From positions 4,974,501 to 5,038,500 of the forward strand of contig OX359189.1 of the NCBI GenBank assembly GCA_947172415.1: 64,000 nucleotides of DNA, written 5' to 3'. Made by a program: the position numbers and the translations under genes. The notes under the pieces are model-generated. The model did not search any database, had not been told where the DNA came from, and was given only the letters and a program-made list of their open reading frames with translations. Positions 11,225 through 22,452 of the stretch are shown piece by piece (position 1 is the stretch's first letter; the number at the start of each line of letters is the position of its first letter). Source of the DNA: Chondrosia reniformis. Its lineage: Eukaryota; Porifera; Demospongiae; Chondrillida; Chondrillidae.

Positions 11225-12060
11225 TTGTGCTTGATAAGAAACAAGGGGCTGTCCTTAAGATGTATAAGATTTTTGGAATGGCAAGAGAGTGTTTCATTAG
11301 CACAATGGCATCATGGCCGTCCAAGACATGGAGCCTAGACCCCAGGGTATTGAGATTATGGATCTTCTTAAGGATTGCAGAAGAGAGAATCTGAATCACC
11401 AATGGGACTGCCCACGAGGGTAGCCTCTCTGGGATCAGTCCTACAAAGGTTAGGGGCACAAGCCAACAACTGAGATCCAGCCCAGGTGTCACTTATAAGC
11501 TCTGTCTTCTCATGGTTTAGGTTGAGACCAAGCAGGTTAGCTTCACGTTCTATAAGTTGGATATCCTCATATTTTTCATTTTCACAACCACCTAGTGTAC
11601 CGTCATCTAGATAGAATACTTTGAAAGTACACTGCACCTTGGTAATCAATGGGTGAATGCCTAAACAGAAAGCAAAGGACCCAAAGGATCACCCTGCTGG
11701 ATACCTTCAGATGATGATATCACATACTTCTGAATGAAAAGGGATGATGGAGCAGAATAACAGGAAAAAAACATACGGGAAAATCTCTGGAGTGACTTCC
11801 TTCACAACTTCCAGAATTTCGACGAATGCAATTGAAGGCGTTCTTAAAGTCCAGTTTAAGCATTATCTTGTCTTTGGGAAGTGTACTTAAAAAGGACCTA
11901 GCTACGTGGACAGCTACTTCACACACGTGAGCAATTCCAGATCCCAATTGTAGAGGGGCAGGTGTTGATCCAGTACACTTCATAACTCTAGAAGGTGCGA
12001 GTTTAGCCACTGCTACATAAGAACCCTCCATATAGCGGAAATCTCCGGCTCGTGTGTGAA
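11225..12060 (-). pseudogene. second RLE-type non-LTR retrotransposon, RT part (broken)
   Basis: On the minus strand, successive frames give LPKDKIMLKLDFKNAFN (RT motif A, about 11880-11830), VFYLDDGTLGG (motif C, about 11610-11580), then HDAIVLMKHSLAIPK near 11300. It is related to, but clearly different from, the element at 8440-11224. A stretch matching this element's post-RT region reappears on the plus strand at 54232-54345, continuing there into the endonuclease. It is interrupted by stops and frameshifts. Its inner end abuts the truncated 3' end of copy 1 at 11224/11225. Confidence 0.75.
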
Positions 12061-12235
12061 TGAAACAAGAAGTGTAAATTCTATCTATTAACAGTGCAGC
12101 CCACATAATTCGAATTAGTACATTTTCATATTTCACTGTATGCAGCTGAGTTTTTGAACGGCTAAACCACTTACACAGGATACATATTTCAGTATTATTG
12201 TATAGCAAGTTAGTATTTTTTCATTCTCTAATAAA

Positions 12236-12237
<2 letters not shown>

Positions 12238-12273
<36 letters not shown>

Positions 12274-12310
12274 ACACACTCACACACACACATAGCACAC
12301 ACACACAAAT
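12238..12310. repeat. (CA)n microsatellite
   Basis: Interrupted CA repeat. The mirrored arm has the corresponding (GT)n at about 53342-53398, in the same relative position, so it predates the inverted duplication. Confidence 0.9.
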
Positions 12311-13178
12311 ATACATACACACCGAAAAATAGTTTTACTAAGGAGATTCAAACCTTGCAATCTACAACTGCTGAAGACATTGAAGACTGATCCTGGCTTG
12401 ATGTTTCCACATTAGATGCAAACTGGGATAGCAATTCTGAATCTGAACACACCACAAGTTTAAACTTTAACAGCAAATCTGAAGCAGGACAAAAAATATA
12501 ACCAGCAGTCCTAAGAAAATACAAAGAAAAAGGCAGAGAATTTATTCTGACTCAGATAACAACTCCAGACTCTAGGGCTCAAACGGTGAGACAAACATTG
12601 CTAAACCGGCCACCTAAAAACTCAGGATGATAGTGCCCTTGAGGATAATACATCCAGTGACTCACTAGAGGAAGATTGTTACGCTCATCCTAGAGATCAA
12701 AGATATTGATTTTAATTAAAAAAACTAGAAAAAAGAAAGTAACAGGTTACTCACATTTTTCAATTGTAATTTTGGTATCCCAGGCATTCCTACAAAAGGC
12801 ATATGTAAATAGGAGGTGATTTTCATAAATATACATGCATATACCTGAACCCAAAGCATAAACTTCATCCAGTTAGTTAGTACCATAGATCCTTGAACAT
12901 CAAGATTGGAAGGGTATAGGTGCATTACTCACAGTATTAGTGTTGCAATAATGGAAGGGTTCCATTGTTTATTTAACACCTATTAATTATGTGCACACGA
13001 ATGTTGGAGTGTCAGTATGATAAATGAGGTTATAACTATAATCTATTGGCTTGGAGATTGGAATTTTATCAATTTTCGGACATCCTATTCAGCCACAGGA
13101 AACAACGAGCTTAAGAATATAAAATCTTGTAATGCAGCAATTTCCACTGATTCCAATGATACCAAATGTGATGTATTT
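12311..13178. repeat. left-arm segment mirrored at 52245-53340
   Basis: Matches the reverse complement of 52245-53340 except that the right copy holds an extra element at 52889-53147. Near 12500 the left arm reads uninterrupted across the insertion point (AAAGAAAAAGGCAG), giving the empty site. No protein family is recognised. The homology stops at 13178, where an 11.6-kb stretch absent from the right arm begins. Confidence 0.8.
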
Positions 13179-13659
13179 TAGAGAGCTCTCAATAGTAAGG
13201 TATTCTCTTTCTAACAATCTGCATCTAATGGCTTAGTATGCAACCAACACAGAATAAACTGTTATGAATACATGACACAGCCACTAACACCGAACATGTA
13301 AGATTCCAATTCAATCAATAAAATAATAATGTAGCTACAGTAAGTATAATAATTCAAATCAGTTGAACAAGTTGCATAAAACTAAGCTACTACAGTTCTA
13401 GCTCTGCTTCTCATGATCCTGAGCTACAGGTTACTCACAACTTTTAGCCAGATTTGGCCTCACTTCACGTTCCTTTCCACGGGTGCCATTATAATAATTA
13501 TTAATGGCACCTCTTACATTGTAAACGATTTTCTGCATATACATGTACAGAAGTCATTAAATCATTTTTATTATTTATCATTATGCATAAAGTCAAACTT
13601 GATAAGATAAAGATAATCAAGTATCTTGAGTTTAAAAAACTAACACATATGTATGTATG
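13179..13659. other. non-coding stretch, nothing recognised
   Basis: AT-rich; no gene, no obvious repeat partner in the window. It contains a short inverted repeat around ATAATAATTATTAAT near 13490. Confidence 0.45.
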
Positions 13660-13968
13660 CAAACTCAAAACTATAATTGTCTGGTACTAATTAGATGTCT
13701 AGTTAACAGATTTCTGGTTGACTCTTGTACTCTTGTATGCGACAGCATAGTACAAATATAATAATACAAATAGTATATAGTACAAAGAGTAAAAATGTTT
13801 CAAGGCTATATCACATAGAAAATGTTTTCGCGCAAGCTTTACGTAACATAGTATTAGTAAATGTGGTTTGTAAATCTATTTTGTTGGTTCAACATTTGAC
13901 GCGAAGGAAGAGAAAGAGAATTTTAAGCTGGAAAACGGAAACCAGTAAAATGTCTGCCATTTTTTGAC
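13660..13968 (+). repeat. dispersed repeat, related to 21470-21710
   Basis: Shares diverged blocks with 21470-21710: GGTTGACTCTTGT, GCTTTACGTAACATAGTATT, GACGCGAAGGAAGAGAAAG and TTTTAAGCT. Both copies lead into the sequence that forms the repeat units of the adjoining minisatellite (AAAGCCAGCC). Confidence 0.6.
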
Positions 13969-13997
13969 AGATGAGGTTACAAACAGGAAGCCATACG

Positions 13998-14362
13998 TTA
14001 AAATATAAGACAAAGCTTATATTTTTAACTAGATATAACGAAAGTCAGCCAAAGGTCTTAAGAATTAAGAGAAAGCTTATTTTAAACTATACATAACAAA
14101 AGCCAGCCAAACGTCTTAAGAATTAAGACAAAGCTTATATTTTTAACTAGATATAACGAAAGTCAGCCAAAGGTCTTAAGAATTAAGAGAAAAATAAGCT
14201 TATTTTAAACCATATAGATATAACGAAAGCCAGCCAAACGTCTTAAAAATTAAGAGAAAGCTTATTTTAAACTATAGATAACGAAAGCCAGCCAAGCATC
14301 CTAAGAATTAAGAGAAAGTTTTAATTTTAACTAGACAACGAAAGCAAGCCAAACGTCTATGT
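13998..14362. repeat. minisatellite, about 62-bp period, roughly six units
   Basis: Tandem units each contain AAGCTTAT...TTTAACTA, ATAACGAAAG, CAGCCAAACGTCTTAAG and AATTAAGA. Units differ by small indels and point changes. It is followed by two copies of a different unit (14372-14490). Confidence 0.85.
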
Positions 14363-14371
14363 ATCAAGCAG

Positions 14372-14490
14372 GGTTATATCACTATATTTTGAGAGCTGCA
14401 TCTTTAACTGGCAATGTAAAGTCGTGCTAGGGTTATCACTATAATATTTTGCGCACTGCATCTTTAACTGGCAATGTAAAGTCGTACTAC
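14372..14490. repeat. two-copy tandem repeat, about 65-bp unit
   Basis: GGTTAT(AT)CACTATA...GCTGCATCTTTAACTGGCAA and TGTAAAGTCGT occur twice in succession, with minor differences. Confidence 0.8.
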
Positions 14491-15155
14491 AAAACTGTAT
14501 CTGTGGGAAGTCATATAATAACGCACAAATGCTAATCCGCTAAAATAATATACTGCATACGTGGTCAATGCCCCCGAAAATCAAACTACCACGGATAAGA
14601 CATGTATGCAGACAAAAATTAAAAGAACTCCATAACTTACTGGACTATTGAAATTCCTCTTCCTTGGCCGACGTCTGCGTAACATTTTTTGGTAGGGCCA
14701 GTGTCAGTGCTAGCGTGCATGATCTTGGGCTGTGGTACTACATGTACAGGCTGTCAATTAGTTTCTGAGTCGAGATCTTGAACGGATCTTTGGCCATTCT
14801 GCCAGCTGCAACCCTGTGGGATATACTACAAACTTTAAAATAGAAGTGTATTTAATTATACTAAATTAAACAAAAAGGTGACTTTACGTCTTCAATTTCA
14901 GGCATCTCAGATATTTCGGTCATTTCAGGCATTGATTCGTCAAAATCCATTTCCTTGCAATTTGTCATATTCACCTTACTCAAATAAGGGCTAAAATTTG
15001 CATTCCTCGCCTTTTATAAAGTCACTATATACTGTGAACTCTAACTTTTAATTAATCACTATTTTCCAAGACATTTACAATCATATCTAGAAAGTATCAG
15101 AACAAATTTCTTTACAATCCTTCACACATATATTTAGGTACGTATACTAATTATT
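14491..15155. other. non-coding stretch, nothing recognised
   Basis: No gene or named element seen. No long open frame on either strand. Confidence 0.45.
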
Positions 15156-15565
15156 AGGGGCTGCCACAGGCAGCCCCTTATATTGTTTTCTTTTGCCGAT
15201 TACGTTGTACGGCTTCATGTTACGGAAAGATATATATATATATATATCTATATATATAATACGGGTTCATACGCAACTATTATAACACTTATTTTATACG
15301 TCGATATATGTATAATACGAGTTCATACGTAACTATTGTTACACTTAATTTATACGTCAATATATCGTTTTTGCAAATGGCGGCGTTCAGGAAGCTTTAG
15401 TTAACGAAGCTTTTCCAGCGTTATTTATAAAGTTCCGGACACTTAAGCGTCCTCAATCGTTAGCATTACGAATATATATATTAAATCCCAACGATGCGGC
15501 CAAGTACTTCGAGTTAATTCGGGGGCGGCAGCCCCACGAGTTTTTAAACTCGAACTACTTGTTTA
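15156..15565 (+). mobile_element. palindrome-ended non-autonomous element, copy 1
   Basis: Starts with a short palindrome, AGGGGCTGCC-x2-3-GGCAGCCCC, then TATTGTTTTC. It ends with GGCGGCAGCCCC, the hairpin CGAGTTTTTAAACTCG and AACTACTTGTT. Copies are at 52889-53147 and 60872-61257. The ends are not inverted repeats of each other; each end folds on itself. It has no coding capacity. Confidence 0.75.
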
Positions 15566-17359
15566 TGTAGTTAAAAGTTTTAATTAGTAGCCCAATCATA
15601 TAGCGTTCTGGAGAATGTCACATTATATAGAGACACATTTTTGTAATGTCAGCTAAAATGGCACCAATTCAATTATATAGCGACGATGCTTACATTATTA
15701 TCATATATATATATATATATATATATAATGTAGACCCAATCGTTCTGGAAGCTTTCTGCCAAAAATGCTGGCAAATAAATGTCCTTATGTGCCTAGGTTA
15801 ATCATACACACAAGAATTTGGAGTAAATTACAATTATTTCTGCTTCAAAACAATTAACTCCAGGATTCCTCATTACATTCCTTTATTGATTTGTCAAACA
15901 TGCACTGCAAAAGATATTCCTGTATATATATTATAAAATCTGTTCCTTCCACTTCTAGAAATATATCATGATCATCACAAAGAGTACATGTCCTTTAAAA
16001 TGGACTGCAAAAAACATTTGAAAAGACATGAGATCTGGCACAGGTGTGTACATATGTGAGCATGATGCAATAGTCGAATGCATATCTCACACAAGATGTA
16101 TGAGAGTTAGAAAGTCTAGATCTGTCTTCTATATATATAGTTTTCCCTTTTCCCCTATAATGTCAACTATATATAATTAATAGGTTGATTATGTTATAAT
16201 CATGAATATGTACATACCAAAGTGGTACACTTAGGGATGATAGTTTTTGTCTGTACATGAATGTCTGTTACATGCAAGTGTTCACAGCTGCTGTGAAACA
16301 CTTCTGTTTCCCTATTGCTGTGGAAAGCAATTTTGGTAATGAAGGTGAGTTCACTTGTGATTAAATCAAACATGCATAAATATTATATACCATATTTTTG
16401 GAGCCATCTGATGTTCAACCCTATTATGACGTTCACATTACGCTGAAAGTCCTAATATGGATTGGTTATGTGTTTAATGATGGAGTTGACTTGAGATTTA
16501 TCATCTGTAATTTTTAATTAGTTCATGAAGCCATATACAGATAGAAAGAGATGACGTTATTGTATTGCATAAACTAATTGTGACCTTTCTGTGCAACTGT
16601 TTACAAACTGTACTATATAATATGTGGTCAATAGTGTGATAAAATATTTAGTCAGCTTTTCTGAAACCACAACTGTTAAATTTTTGAAGCCTTTCATGTG
16701 CAATGTATATTAAGAGGAAGATTTTCAAACTACATCTAGACCTTGAAAGCTTTTGTTTCAACAATAATATACTGAAATGTATTCCCAATTCCTACTACAA
16801 GTTTCAACACTTGTTTCACCCAATACCAGGGCTCATCAGCTAGGATGGGTAATGTGGCTTAACTTTTGCCATGTTGGGCTTTGAAAAAAAGCCAAAACTG
16901 TATATAGGTCTGATACTTTGCATGGTCAATGTACTTTTCCAGAGCCTACTGTGAAAAGGGTACGATATTGCCATGTATAGAAATAAATTGACCACAATGG
17001 AATAAAGAGCTATCTATTCTGCTCTCACTTAACTTTCTTGTGGATGTTCTATATTATTTTATATATTTTTATACAGTATAATAATTTTATAATTATTATT
17101 ATTAGGCATGCCTGGCTTATCTGGAAACCTGGGATAAAGGACAGCTGATTTGGGAACAGAATTATGATTGTCACTTGTGATCTTCAATAAATGCATTTGC
17201 TAAATGTGCTTTTAGATTTGAAGGTCGAAAGTCAAGAGTCATGTTAACTTATCTGATTCTTGATCAAGACTTTTTTAAGGAATTCTTGAATATAGACTTC
17301 ATCAATACCATATTGAAGCAATTCTTCAACATCATACTGAGTGTATATACGTATTAGTT
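15566..17359. other. non-coding stretch, nothing recognised
   Basis: AT-rich with (AT)n at about 15700-15726. No gene, splice-supported exon or repeat partner recognised. Confidence 0.45.
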
Positions 17360-17468
17360 ATACCACGGCGCTGAGGTGTATATGGGTTTTATATGTATGA
17401 GTCACGAGGGTGCGTAGCGCTCAAGGGCGAGTACGTATAAAACCCATATACACCGAAGTGCCGTGGTA
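17360..17468. repeat. hairpin-forming terminal segment
   Basis: Arms 17360-17394 and 17435-17468 pair closely (ATACCACGGCGCTGAGGTG against its complement). A diverged copy is at about 21737-21822. Both copies are followed by GTGATATATACTCCGT and then by the start of a small Cys-rich frame. This suggests they mark the promoter end of the same element family. Confidence 0.7.
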
Positions 17469-17521
17469 TGAGTGATATATACTCCGTAGCTTCTTATCGT
17501 TATTTTGGCGGGACTTTCAGG

Positions 17522-17728
17522 ATGGCTCATCGGGCGTCTGGTTAGTTTGGCTTAAACGCAGACGACTTTATAGAATGCTCTTGCCCTGACTACTCCAACT
17601 GTCCTAAATGTAAGAAGAATTGTCCCCCCTCCAAGTAGAAGCGTCTTAGTTTACCATATTTGGGCAGGGATATAACAGGATTTAAGAAGCTGATGCAGGA
17701 TATAGCTTCTTAAATCCTGTTATATGAC
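17522..17728 (+). pseudogene. Cys-rich short ORF remnant (N-terminus of an unknown element gene)
   Basis: From ATG 17522 the frame reads MAHRASG, a TAG stop, then FGLNADDFIECSCPDYSN, CPKCKKNCPPSK, a second TAG and KRLSLPYLGRD, ending in a stop near 17726. The related copy at about 21874 has TGG in place of the first TAG (MANLASAWF..LNPDDFIE), showing the stop is secondary. Six closely spaced Cys residues followed by Lys/Arg suggest a small metal-binding domain. The family is not known to me. A perfect 22-bp inverted repeat (17670-17691 / 17704-17725) lies at its 3' end. Confidence 0.45.
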
Positions 17729-18164
17729 GGTTACGAAATTTTAACTCAGGCAGTTGCCCTGGCAACGGAGTATATGTATATAGATAAATCCTTTAAACAA
17801 CCATAATACAGCCTGAGTACAGCCTTTACTCTTTGCCACTATAGCAGTGTGTATGGTAGTCACTTAGTCTTGTATATACTCATCTACCATTTTTATCTGT
17901 GGAATTGGTAATGCAATGTTACTAGTCTCGTGAACCAGACCCCACCCGTCGCTGGCAGCCATTTTCTCCGTGACGTCATATGCGGACCGGAAGAGGTTAG
18001 GCATAGGCCGAGAAGTCTTCCACCCACGCTTAAACGACTCCTTATTTGAGCAATCAATAACCTCAAAAATGCAATGAATGAAGTTATCAAAGTAATAATA
18101 GATAATGAATGTCTTTTTCTGTGCCATTGATCAGAGTCGTCAGGAGACTTACAACCACTACAGT

Positions 18165-18375
18165 ACTGGTTGTTGACTTGCGCATTGCGTTATAAAGCGA
18201 ACATAGATAAGCGTCCTCCCGTAACCAGTTGGAAGTGAAACAAATACATCTTTCCCTTTGCCAAACTCCAAAACAGTCTCCAACGGCTTGGGTTTTACAT
18301 TTGTGTACCCTTTTCTTGAAGCTGCTTCCCGAATTAAGACAGAAAGCGCAACAAAATTTACAGCGCTAAAGTTTT
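18165..18375 (-). pseudogene. RecQ-like DEAD-box helicase fragment
   Basis: The minus strand gives one open stretch of about 65 residues: leader, 'VKPKPLETVLEFGKGKD', then VFVSLPTGYGRTLIYV. This matches the start of RecQ-type helicases, where the Q-motif region is followed by Walker A (LPTG-x-GKS). The Walker A Lys is replaced by Arg, so this copy would not bind ATP normally. Helicase motifs II-VI are not seen downstream. Invertebrate genomes carry many transposon-borne RecQ-like genes, so I read it as debris rather than a host gene. Confidence 0.55.
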
Positions 18376-19325
18376 AGACTTGCTTTCGTGGAAGCCTGGC
18401 AAGAGGAAAAGCAGGAAGAGGCCTGGAAAAGAGTTTGTGCGGTTGTTGGAAAGCCTTCTTCGCTTAATAAAAACGATTCTCTGTCGAACGTATGGATTTA
18501 AACGACGAGGCATTCTTCGAGAGCAACAAGAGAGATTATTTTTAGATCACTAATAATATTTAGCGCCTTATCGATAAAGAAGAGATGCCTTAACGATATA
18601 GAAACGTGCTAACGAGATGCGAGTGTTTGTGAGGCTTGCAAGGGACACGCTTATTACTTTCAATCAGCACTGTACATAGGAAAATCTCTAACACAACACG
18701 ATCATTAGCCTCGCTTCGCTCGCTCACGCTCGCAACCAGTGTATATCTTACTTGACTTGGTGTCGTCCTTTGTGCGACATCCGCAAATGCTTCACTTTTT
18801 AAGGGTTCTTCTGAATTAGATTTTGAATCCTTTGTTTTCTGGCGACCTTTATCCTTTTTAGATTTGTAGTTAGTAGTCTGTATAAAAGAATAAAATTAAT
18901 TGAAATGTAATTTTAAAGGAAATTTTTTAACCTTTCTCTGTTTAGGGGCCAGTTCTTCAGTTTCCTTGTTCTCTTTTTCCATAGTAAAAATCTAACTTCA
19001 GACTACAAACTGATGAAATTTATATCATATTATAATATGAATATCATTATGCTATGATATGAATATCATTATGCCATGATAAAAGCTATAAAAGGATCAT
19101 GGTCGGTTGCATAAAATCATTATGACTATTAGTGAAGAGAAGGAAAGTTCGATATAATACTGAAATGCAAGTGCAGAAGGTTGATATTAAGGATTTGCAT
19201 GCTTACTCTGTAGACATTACAGTACTAGCTAATTTTGTCTTAGACAAAGTGAAAGGAAAACACTTTTCAGTGCACGAATGTGATGTAAGGGTTTATCTTT
19301 GGGATGGTACATCCTTCGACTTTTG
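18376..19325. other. spacer, no recognised gene
   Basis: Contains short repeats such as ATGATATGAATATCATTATG near 19030-19080 and a CGCTCGCT-rich stretch near 18720. A 64-aa frame at 19132-19326 runs into the neighbouring PLE terminal repeat and has no family resemblance. Confidence 0.35.
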
Positions 19326-19425
19326 AGCATTTAAAAACGCAGTTGGTTTTCGTATCTTCGTCAAACGTTTCGACCCTGGGGGTCTTCCTCAGTGACTGAT
19401 GGTTGAGTGGAAGAATTGCCTGTAT

Positions 19426-20516
19426 TTATAGAGGATTTTCCTGCCAATTTACACTTCCTGTCATGTGACTCTCAGCAGGATGAGAAAAACAGGAAGTTTG
19501 AATACTAAATCGTCTCCAGTCTTGACATAACACAATGCCTTGATCTAAATTCATTCTCACCTGACTCTTCTGGATCCTGATGGCTTCTTTGACCCTTCTC
19601 CTTAGCCAGTGGATTTCCCTGTCTGTAATCTTGGCCTTGTCCCAAGTAATTGAGTGGCCAGTCCTGAAGGAGTGAACAGCTATACTGTTGTTCACATCCC
19701 CCATCCTGACTGCTCACTTGTGTTACGCCAATCTCACTTTCAGGGTCCTTCCAGTTTCACCAATGTAAACTGCAGAACGCTCACAGCAAGGATTTAGGTA
19801 AACTACACCCTTGATATCCATAGGTAGTTGTGGCTATTTTGGGTCGGATAAAACGGTTCTCAGTGATCTCTGTTTGTAGAAAAGGTGTGGATACCCATTT
19901 TCCTACAGCTTTTATCCATCATCTCACTGAGTCCCTTTATATATGGAATAAAGAGTTTGTGTTTACACTCATCCTCACTCCCCTTAGTTTGCCTTCTCCT
20001 GTTGAGCAGTCTATGAGCCTCCCGTTTAGGGTATCCATTAGCTTGAAGTACTCCTTCCAGAGGCTCTTTTTCTTCTTCCAAGCTACTGCAGTTTGGTCCA
20101 CAAATCTTTTCGGCTCTGTCTTTGAGACACAGGGCGATACCAGTTTTTACCCTAGGGTGGTGATGAGAGGTAAAGTGAAGGTACCTGTCTGTGTGCATTG
20201 TTTTCCTATACACAAATGTGTCCAAACTTCCCATGCACTTCTTTACTTGTACATACAGGAAGGGTAAGGAACCATTGGTCTCCTTCTCCATGGTAAATTC
20301 GATGTTGTTATTTCTTCCATTGAGGAAACTCAAGAAGTCCTCCAGCTGCTCTTCACCATGATTCCAGATGACAAATGCGTCATCCACATATCTCAACCAC
20401 AACGTAGGTCTTGTCACAGCAGCACAAAGGGCTTCTAATTCGAATTCCTCCATGAAGATATTCACTACCACCGGGGAGAGAGGATATAAATAGAGGCAAT
20501 TCTTCCACTCAACCAT
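19426..20516 (-). pseudogene. PLE protein remnant (RT palm to GIY-YIG)
   Basis: Reading from 20516 on the minus strand: SPVVVNIFMEEFE, then LRYVDDAFVIW with the RT catalytic YVDD, then LPFLYVQV and TVYRK-like FVYRKTMHTDRYLHF, all typical of PLE proteins. After a stop at about 19860 other frames give a GIY-YIG trace (SAVYIGETGRTL) and a tail with RTGHSITWDKAKI. The fingers and motif A are missing, so it is 5'-truncated, and at least two frame breaks occur. It is distinct in sequence from the intact PLE at 2423-4822. Confidence 0.8.
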
Positions 20517-20560
20517 CAGTCACTGAGGAAGACCCCCAGGGTCGAAACGTTAGACGAAGA
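20517..20560 (+). ncRNA. hammerhead-like motif in PLE terminal repeat
   Basis: CTGAGGA, then AGACCCCCAGGGTC (a stem), then GAAACGTTAG. Its inverted partner is at about 19360-19400. Core boxes I and II are present; no clear cleavage triplet. Confidence 0.4.
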
Positions 20561-21126
20561 ATCGAAAAGCAACTACATTTTTAAACGCTCAAAAGTCGAA
20601 GGATGTACCATCCCGAAGATAAGTTCCACGCAGTTATAAGGAATCCTTATTCTATTATGTAAGGGTTTGGTTAACAGTATTGGACTTTGAATTCAGCATT
20701 TTAATTGCAAGAGTTTCCTGATTCAATCCCATATCATCTTGACTTACACACTAATGGATGCAGCTTTTAATTTGTTTGATATTTCCTTATTGCTTGATCT
20801 CAAGCAAATGTTCTACATTTGCCTCTACATTTCATATACATACATTGGCAATGAAGTAACATATCCAGTCTGGCCCTTTAGTGGAAAAGAAAAGGTCAAC
20901 TAGTGACGTTTGGGGAAAATGTATCAATCTTGCAGTGTCTGTGAGTGGAGTGATGATGAAAGCTAACACTGATCATCTGTATTCTAAATTTTTACATAAT
21001 TTGTTGCTAACATATTTATAACATTACATTTTTTGACTCTAATTCTTAGACTATAAAGGAATTATATATAATTTTATAATGCTTTGTTGCATGGCAATTG
21101 AAATATATATATATATATATATATAT

Positions 21127-21312
21127 GAGTGTACTAATTTATTGAGACTCAGCAACAATTGTATTTAAAACAAATTGAATGTTTTGACCCGGAGGTCTTC
21201 ATCAGCATAATGGAAATCAGCAACATTATGCTGATGAAGACCTCCTGGTCGAAACGTTCAATTTGTTTTAAATACAATTGTTACTGAGTCTCAATAAATT
21301 AGTACACTCATT
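21127..21312. repeat. head-to-head pair of PLE-type terminal repeats
   Basis: Two arms of about 90 bp (21127-21215 and 21222-21312) are reverse complements. Each includes GAGACTCAGCAACAATTG or its variant and GCTGATGAAGACC...GGTC-GAAACGTTC. No coding sequence lies between them. Confidence 0.75.
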
Positions 21313-21436
21313 ATGAACACAACAAAAACCCCTTATCACTTCATATATATATATGTACAGACAAAAGTTGAAAAATTTGTTACTTATGAAATTCCATTAG
21401 TTGCTGCAAAGCATTATAAAAAACAAGTATATTCAG

Positions 21437-21712
21437 TTTTAAAAACTCGTGGGGTGCCAGGCACCCCTAACTGAACTCAAACTACTTGGCTAATTATCAT
21501 AGATATCCGGTTATATAACTGATTTCCGGTCGACTCTTGTTGGCCGTTAGTTTTTCAAGGCCATATCTTGTAGAAAAGATTTTTTGCACGAGCTTTACAT
21601 TACATAGTATTATTATAGTTGGTTTCTAAATCGTTTTTGTTAATTCAGCATTCGACGCAAAGGAAGAGAAAGCTAATTTTAAGCTAGAAAACGAAAGCCA
21701 GCTGAGCATCCA
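21437..21712 (+). repeat. dispersed repeat with palindromic GGGGTGCCAGGCACCCC start
   Basis: Begins with AAAACTCGTGGGGTGCC-AGGCACCCC, resembling the ends of the palindrome-ended element at 15156-15565. It continues into the block shared with 13660-13968 and stops at CAGCTGAGCATCC. Confidence 0.55.
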
Positions 21713-21735
21713 CCATTATGGTGACATATATATAT

Positions 21736-22060
21736 AATACCACAGCGCTGAGGTGTATATGGGTTTTATATGCCAGAGGTCGAGTATGTATAAAATCCAT
21801 ATAAACCGAAGTGATGTAATACGAGTGATATATACTCCGTCGTATCTTATCATTATTTTGGCGGGACTTTTAGGATGGCTAATCTAGCGTCTGCTTGGTT
21901 TTGCTTAAACCCTGATGACTTCATAGAACATAGACAGTTGGAGTAGTCAGGTAAGAGCATTTGAATGCTCTTGCCCTGACTAATCCAACTGTCCTAAATG
22001 TAAGGAGAATTGTCCACCACCCAAGAAGAAACATTGAAGAATTAATTACAGATTTAGGAA
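21736..22060 (+). repeat. second hairpin-ended element copy
   Basis: A diverged copy of 17360-17640: hairpin, ATATATACTCCGT, TTGGCGGGACTTT, then an ATG frame MANLASAWF..LNPDDFIE. The continuation is broken by an extra inverted copy of the next 27 bp (AATGCTCTTGCCCTGACTA and neighbours), which makes a second hairpin at about 21926-21985. Confidence 0.6.
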
Positions 22061-22452
22061 ATGTTTCGAAATTACTACATAGTTGAATTATATATTATAG
22101 TTAGTGAGCATTTTTACTGCAGTAGAGCAAACTTGAACAAGTTTCGGTTAAAATTCGTAGACCTTCCTCAGCCAATAGTAATTAATATTCAACTATCATA
22201 TATCAAACATAGCAATGAACCCTTACTCTGTTGCATGTTACATTGGATATATTGTTTTGAAAACCCTTTTTTGATAGTCGTCCTCATCAAAAAATGCAAC
22301 CATGTCATAGAATATATTTTCAACTTTTGTATTTTAATCATGACTGCATGATGACTCCAGAAACCAACACCAAAACTCCTACACCTGGTAAAGCATTCTA
22401 CGTTTTTTATATATTTGTGCATAGATATAGATCGACCCCCATTTATCTATAG
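22061..22452. other. non-coding stretch, nothing recognised
   Basis: A 96-aa frame at 22061-22351 is hydrophobic and compositionally AT-driven. No motif was recognised, and I do not call it a gene. Confidence 0.4.

Larger units (their letters stand above)
19290..20640 (-). mobile_element. truncated Penelope-like element flanked by inverted terminal repeats
   Basis: A minus-strand PLE remnant lies between two inverted copies of its terminal repeat, 19290-19437 and about 20490-20640. Both contain CACTGAGGAAGACC...GGTCGAAACGT, a hammerhead-like core. Inverted rather than direct terminal repeats are a known arrangement in Penelope-type elements. The arms are about 90% alike by eye. Confidence 0.75.

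Noticed and set aside
13998-14490. CRISPR-like array
   Set aside because: Units are contiguous tandem copies without unique spacers, and the context is eukaryotic.
19830-20267. 145-aa plus-strand frame
   Set aside because: Antisense shadow of the PLE reverse-transcriptase remnant on the minus strand.
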